A DNA stretch of 36,113 nucleotides, taken from the NCBI RefSeq assembly GCF_000330505.1, contig NW_004443506.1:1-36113 (forward strand), in the 5' to 3' direction. The notes under the pieces are model-generated. The model did not search any database. It saw nothing but the letters and a program-made list of their open reading frames with translations, and was not told the DNA's origin. Positions 31,640-36,113 of the stretch are shown here, piece by piece. Numbering within the stretch: the stretch's first letter is position 1; each line of letters begins with the position of its first letter. Source of the stretch: Entamoeba invadens IP1 (taxonomy: Eukaryota; Evosea; Mastigamoebida; Endamoebidae). Position numbers and translations under genes: made by a program.

Positions 31640-32725
31640 ACAATTTCATTACAATCTTCATGACAACTGTTATATCCTGTATAAGTCCAACAGTTGGTTA
31701 TTGTTGTTGTCACTTCCTCCCAAGCTTTAACACAAATCTTTATTTAATTACCAACAGTGTATGTGGGAAATATTTTATTGAGATTTACTGAATTCATAAC
31801 AACATCCATTAAAATGTGAGGGTTATGCCTTTTTAAAGACGTTATAATACAGGAATCGTCTGGTTGGTATTTTGATATCGAATTTTCATAAAGGTGTGTT
31901 AAAAATATATATATCTCAACCCAGATAGTTCATAAAGTAAAGGTTCTTCCAATTCCTTCCTTAAAATGTGTCTTTGTCTGAGTTTAAAAGTTCGGTTTTA
32001 GTTTTATTTTTCAACTTATGGCTGGGACAATTTTCTACAATATAAAAATGGTGCAATCATGAGTGAGACGATCGATTTCATACTTTTAAGATTTCAACCA
32101 AAAATTAAATATACGTTGTCTTCCATTATTTTTTTCTGGTTGATGTAAGTATTTTTATAGATAGTAATGTGAAAATCTTTAAATTTTCTTGGGCTTTAGT
32201 TGAATTTATTAAAATAAAAGGCCTTTTCGCTCCCACTAGAAAAATACAAATCATTACAGAGATAAAAGGCTTTGACATTTTATACTAACTTTTCTATAAA
32301 TCGTCAAATATATTTTGGATCGATTTTATATAATACAAACCTGTTTCATCTACGTTGTTTAGAATTTCTTTGTAGTACTAATTAACATATTTTAACAATT
32401 CTTCAAAAGAACTCCAACCTTTTTCAAATCAACAGTAGCCACTTCATTGTGAGTTTTGTAAATTATTTTATTGTTTCTCTTGTAAAAATTCGAAACACCC
32501 AATAGAAGCGCCTTGATGGATAGTATCCGATTTTTTAGAATAAGTTTTTTAGCTTGGTGAACTAACATCGAAGAATCAATTGGTATTCCTGCTTCATGAA
32601 AGTCGTGAAACCAATTCGTCATTGCTTCCTCGAGTTTTGGGTTCTGTGGTATTCTTTTGAATTTTTTTGAAGAAGGAAATCCTTCTTAATGTTTTTATAG
32701 AGATAAAACACAACCAATAAATTTG
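31640..32725 (-). pseudogene. Pogo/Tigger-like DDE transposase relic 3 with CENP-B-type HTH
   Basis: Read right to left. RIPQNPKLEEA leads into MTNWFHDFHEAGIPIDSSML and then AKKLILKN...FYKRNN (32392-32640), a CENP-B/Tc5-type helix-turn-helix of the kind that binds transposon ends. The catalytic region has NNVDETGLYYIKSIQNIF (about 32300-32360), a perfect NxDETGL first-Asp block, then VGAKRPFILINSTKAQENLK. Next is MEDNVYLIF, followed by DRLTHDCTIFIL (about 32040-32080), where the second-Asp LLLDN block has become eroded. Near 31680-31730, EEVTTTITNCWTYTG matches the downstream TIxNCW block. Stops and frameshifts intervene repeatedly. The motif set is closer to jerky/Tigger proteins than to relics 1 and 2. 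Confidence 0.72.
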
Positions 32726-33257
32726 TTTATGAGTAACAACCAATATAATTGTAGTTTTACAAATTCTATTTTTCTTTTTTTGATAAATACTAATAAGATT
32801 CATATTTTTATCCTGTCTTCAACCCTCAATGTTATTTTGGTAATGACACTTATAGACTTCATCAAAATTAAATAATTTAATAGTTTTAATAAAAAGTTAA
32901 ATCTTATAATATATTTATTTTTACACTTTTCTAACCGAAAATATTTCTTAAAAAGGTGAAAAAAGTGTTTGTCTTTAAACTTTTTTTTTGCAAAACCATT
33001 GAAAACCAAAACTTTTCAATAGACAGTTTTATATTATATAAATAAAGTGTAAATTAAGACTAAATTAACCAAAAATTTGACCAAAAACGTCTTGAATAAC
33101 AAGACAAATAATATCCACAAAAAATGTCATAACACGTTTCTTGTGATGAATTAATTTATCTTTTGTGATCATTTGCTTGATTTTTCGGTTATCTCTTTTT
33201 CTGATTCTTTGTTAAATAAAACTAAAAATGCAAAAATAATATTTATCTAATCATTAT
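32726..33257. other. AT-rich spacer
   Basis: No convincing gene; the minus frame 32800-33009 is Lys/Phe/Leu-rich low complexity. It may be the left part of relic 3's element, but no inverted ends were recognised. Confidence 0.4.
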
Positions 33258-33769
33258 TCATTTGGAGTTTTTCACGTGAAATTTTTCTCTTCGTCGTATT
33301 TGTTCCCAACATACTTTGCATATCATTGTGGAGTGCGACAAACAGATATTTTGACTACAAAAAGAACGCGATTCTTTGATGAGACCAACTTTAGCTCCTA
33401 TACAGAGCTGACACTTTTTCTTTTTTGACTGAAATTTTTTGTATATTTGATTTGTTCAGGTGATTTATACTCAATCAACCAATTTGAATAGCCGCACACA
33501 TAAAACAATCTTTTTTCTTTTGTTTTTTTAACCCATTTTGAGTCAACGTTTGGTGTAATTTTTAGAAAGCTGTTTAGACAAATTGACCAAAAAGTCAAAG
33601 TGGTTGTTTTGTTTGCATTCTTTAAACTTTTCATTTTGTATTGACGTGTCTTCGTTTTTTGTTGTGTTGTGTTGGCAAAGAAAATCAAAAATGTCCATTT
33701 AAGTTTTACTGTAATTATAAAGAATGTTAATTTCTGATTTAGATTTTGAAGAGTCTGTAGTCTGGACAT
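33258..33769 (-). pseudogene. Lys-rich fragment with cysteine-rich C-terminus, possible transposase tail
   Basis: A 123-codon frame (33398-33769) is Lys/Thr-rich with FWSICLNSFLK and KWVKKTKEKRLFYVCGYSNW. In a shifted frame it continues as RKCQLCIGAKVG, then FCSQNICLSHSTMICKVCWE, ending at TGA 33258-33260. The C-x2-C ... C-x4-C ... C-x2-C spacing resembles the cysteine-rich zinc-binding tail of piggyBac-type transposases, a superfamily reported from some Entamoeba. No DDD catalytic blocks or TTAA-flanked ends were identified, so this is a suggestion; an unrelated zinc-finger fragment is equally possible. Confidence 0.35.
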
Positions 33770-34156
33770 TAAGGGTATTTGTTGCGATGATGACAGTTTT
33801 TGTTTTTGGGGGGTTAAAAGTAATTAAAAGTCTACCATTTTTTAAAGAAAAACCCTTTTAGGCATTACTTTACATTATTAAAAATATATATTATAATCAA
33901 TTTGTCTGATCAAACGATGTGAGACTTAACATATGAATAACAAACAAAAAATAAAATGTGGAAACTTTTTATTTTTTATTAATTTCACATCAAACCATAA
34001 CTTAAAATATATAATATTATAACTAAATATTGTTTTATTTTATATAACTTTTAGTTTTCGTATTTAAATTCGTATTCATCTGTATGTGTGTTATAAGAAT
34101 CACATTTATGGTATTGGAAGGGTAATAAAACAATCATTTATTTTAATTTAATTATG
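33770..34156. other. AT-rich spacer before MITE A copy 3
   Basis: No reading frame, RNA gene or repeat seen. The word TTTGGGGGGTTAAAAG at about 33805 is an isolated G-run in AT-rich DNA. Confidence 0.45.
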
Positions 34157-34408
34157 TACAGTCAAAAGCATCTAGTTGTCGTAATTATAATTGTAGAACT
34201 TGCTTAATTGTCGCACAACTAGTTAATCATTTTGGTGTACGACAATAAAATATTTTGTTTTCAAATCTGTAACTTTTGTTGAATTAAAAACTAAATTTTA
34301 AATAAAAAATGAATTTCAATATTAAAAAAATTCTACACAATTCACTCATATACGACAAATAGAGACATTTTTATGCTGGATTCACAACAAATAAACGCCT
34401 TTGACTAT
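34157..34408 (-). mobile_element. MITE family A, copy 3 (inverted relative to copies 1 and 2)
   Basis: Reverse orientation copy of the 4332-4582 element. Its right end, read on the minus strand, is TATAGTCAAAGGCGTTTATT followed by GTTGTGAATCCAGC. Its left end is TACAGTCAAAAGCATCTAGT on the plus strand. It shares the central AAAGTTACA, AATTGTCGTAC and GTGCGACAA blocks in complement. TA-flanked and non-coding. With all three copies in hand, the element boundaries can be fixed to within a base or two. Confidence 0.85.
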
Positions 34409-34535
34409 ATAGTATTTGTCAAACATAAAAAATATGGTTTTTTTATTTAAATTATTATTGAAATTTAATACATTTGTGTTATTTATAAAAACAAAATCTT
34501 AAATTTTTTATTTTTTCAAAAAATCGAAAAACAAA

Positions 34536-35319
34536 TACAGATACAGGAAAAACCAGGGACCAAATCATAAACCAGGAACCAGACTAAATTAAGCCGTTTT
34601 ATTTTTGGTATATAGTTTCCTTGTTAAAGAAAAATAAACAAATAATCGAAGTTTTGGAGGATATGTTGGTTTATTTTCAAAAACCAGGGACCGACTATTA
34701 ATAAACACACCTTTTTTAAAATAAAATGGAAAAAACTATAAAATATGAAACTCTTAATTAATCATTTGAAGCTGCCTATATTGTTAATGCCTAGCCGAGC
34801 CAAAGAAATGTTTGTTTTTTATATTGATTTATCTCTTATTGTTGAATACGTTTAATAATTATCAATCATTTGCTGAATGTCTAACATTCCAATAATTTAT
34901 TCATTATTTTCTTTATTTTCATGAACGGCATGAGTCACTTTTAATACTGAACGAAAAGTGACTCATTGAATCAACCGAGGGAATAGAGAAGACTACAACA
35001 TCTTCTTTGAAAAAATGAATGAACGATTTAATTGAATGGTTGTGTTGAAGTTAAACAAGGTTGAACAAAAGAATAATATTTTATAATTAAATAATAATTA
35101 ATAATAATAAACTTACTATTATGACTCACACTAAGCTGTTGTTTATTCATACTTTATACAACACATTCATTTTTTTTCATCTTGAAAAATAACCGTTTTT
35201 AAGACCAAATAATAAAAAAATACCCATTTATTTATATCTTTGCCCGTTTTATTTTATATAATCCGCTTAATATTCAATAGCTAAAATTAGTCTGGTCCCT
35301 GTTTTTTCTGCTATCTGTA
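34536..35319 (+). mobile_element. TIR element family B, 784 bp, non-coding
   Basis: Left end TACAGATACAGGAAAAACCA then GGGACC; right end, as complement, TACAGATAGCAGAAAAAACA then GGGACCAGACTAATTTTAGC. The left end carries an extra ACCAGGAACCA copy before GACTAAATTAAGC, and a third related word (AACCAGGGACCGACTA) lies at about 34681. The right 168 bp recur at 7088-7255. The interior contains a perfect 12-bp-arm hairpin (34931-34965) and no reading frame. TA-bounded ends suggest a Tc1/mariner-type non-autonomous element. The boundaries are fairly sure; the superfamily is inference. Confidence 0.75.
34931..34965. repeat. Perfect hairpin inside element B
   Basis: TGAGTCACTTTT (34931-34942) and AAAAGTGACTCA (34954-34965) are exact inverted 12-bp arms with an 11-base loop. 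The function is unknown; it lacks the U-rich 3' flank expected of a Pol III terminator-linked RNA. Confidence 0.8.
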
Positions 35320-36113
35320 ATCATACTCCGTAGCTTTTGCATTTTTTAAAAACTCAGTCTTTTTCAAGCTTTTTTGCCCAAAAGTGCATTTCCCTTTACC
35401 AACTTATTTTTCTCTAAGTAAATAATCTAAAATTGGAGGTGTTTTTATAAAATAATAAATGTTACGAAGAAATAATATAAATCTTTCACTTTTTGGTTAT
35501 TGTTTTGTTCAAAATGCCGAATTTAAAAATAAAACCCTTGAAGAAAAAATAACTATTTTTATCTTTTCAAATTGATAAGTTTGTTATTAAAATAATATTA
35601 TAAAATTTATAAATATATTTGTTTCAAAAAAGTGTTTAGTTATATTTATATTACATATCAATTAATCATATATCAATTAAAAATAATATATATTGAAAAT
35701 AAATATATTATATTTTATTTTCATTTAATTAAGTTAACTACAAAAAAAATTTATTTTGTCTTGTAATTAATAATAATAATATTAATATTAATTTTGTGTT
35801 AAATATAATTAAACAAACATAATTAAAAAGTCAAATAAATTAAAAATATATTTATTTAAACAAATTAACAATAATAATTAAACATTCAGAATGAATAATA
35901 ATTAACAAATTAAAATATCGTAATTATAATTTAAAAGATTATTTTAATAATAATCATTCATTGTGTTAATAATTATTACAAATAATTATTCAAATAAAAT
36001 ATAATATATTATTACATATATATCTATTTCAAACAATAAAAATATAAATAAAATTTAATTTATTGAGGTGTTTCATATCAATTGTCGAAATTGGTTTTGA
36101 AATCAAAAATCAT
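35320..36113. other. AT-rich right end of window
   Basis: About 800 bp, above 80 percent A+T by eye, mostly AATAAT/TATTAAT-type simple sequence with no frame longer than a few dozen codons. Nothing identifiable. Confidence 0.55.

Noticed and set aside
1..36113. CRISPR array, rRNA genes, prophage or bacterial-type operons
   Set aside because: No regularly spaced repeats, no rRNA-like conserved blocks and no ribosome-binding-site-linked gene strings were seen; the gene content is eukaryotic.

Overview
The window is very AT-rich eukaryotic DNA from an amoeba-like protist, most likely an Entamoeba of the transposon-rich type (E. invadens or a relative). Four things support this. There is a BspA-like leucine-rich repeat gene with an Entamoeba-type initiator (AAAAATTCA) a few bases before its ATG. 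There is a CXXC-rich surface-protein relic. Coding stretches are short and almost intronless, set in poly(A/T) spacer. And there is a mixture of Mutator-like, Tc1/mariner, pogo-like and hAT DNA transposons, as described for Entamoeba genomes. No database search was possible, so the species call is inference.

Layout: 1-8.2 kb is a gene desert with one 251-bp MITE (4332-4582), a cluster of CTGAGGATGG-type inverted motifs (1.8-3.3 kb) and a solo transposon end (about 7.1-7.26 kb). At 8.2-9.5 kb is the only intact, confidently recognised gene, a multispanning acyltransferase-3 family protein. From 10.7 to 13.8 kb is a decayed ABCC/MRP-type ABC transporter. It ends abruptly where a 2242-bp Mutator-like element (13792-16033) begins; that element has perfect 92-bp terminal inverted repeats but a broken transposase gene. 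Beyond it, on the minus strand, lie a CXXC-rich pseudogene (16.2-16.97 kb) and a second, degenerate acyltransferase-3 gene (17.36-18.9 kb). A BspA-like LRR gene follows (19.73-21.09 kb, plus strand), broken by one stop codon and one frameshift.

From 21.1 kb to the end the window is a graveyard of DNA transposons. It holds two further copies of the 4.3-kb MITE (22059-22314 and 34157-34408), a 199-bp hairpin MITE (23212-23410), three pogo/Tigger-like DDE relics (about 24.0-24.9 kb minus, 29.7-30.45 kb plus, 31.65-32.72 kb minus), a complete-ended Tc1-like element (26543-28296), a hAT relic with BED finger (28.4-29.5 kb), a possible cysteine-rich transposase tail (33.26-33.77 kb) and a 784-bp TIR element (34536-35319).

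The host genes show no operon or pathway logic: acyltransferase, ABC transporter, CXXC-rich and LRR genes all belong to families that are typically multicopy in Entamoeba, and here most copies are dead. No defence system, CRISPR array, rRNA or convincing tRNA was found. The most notable items are the MULE with flawless ends and a dead transposase, the Tc1-like transposase with a 39-residue D-to-E spacing, and the family of short TA-flanked MITEs.
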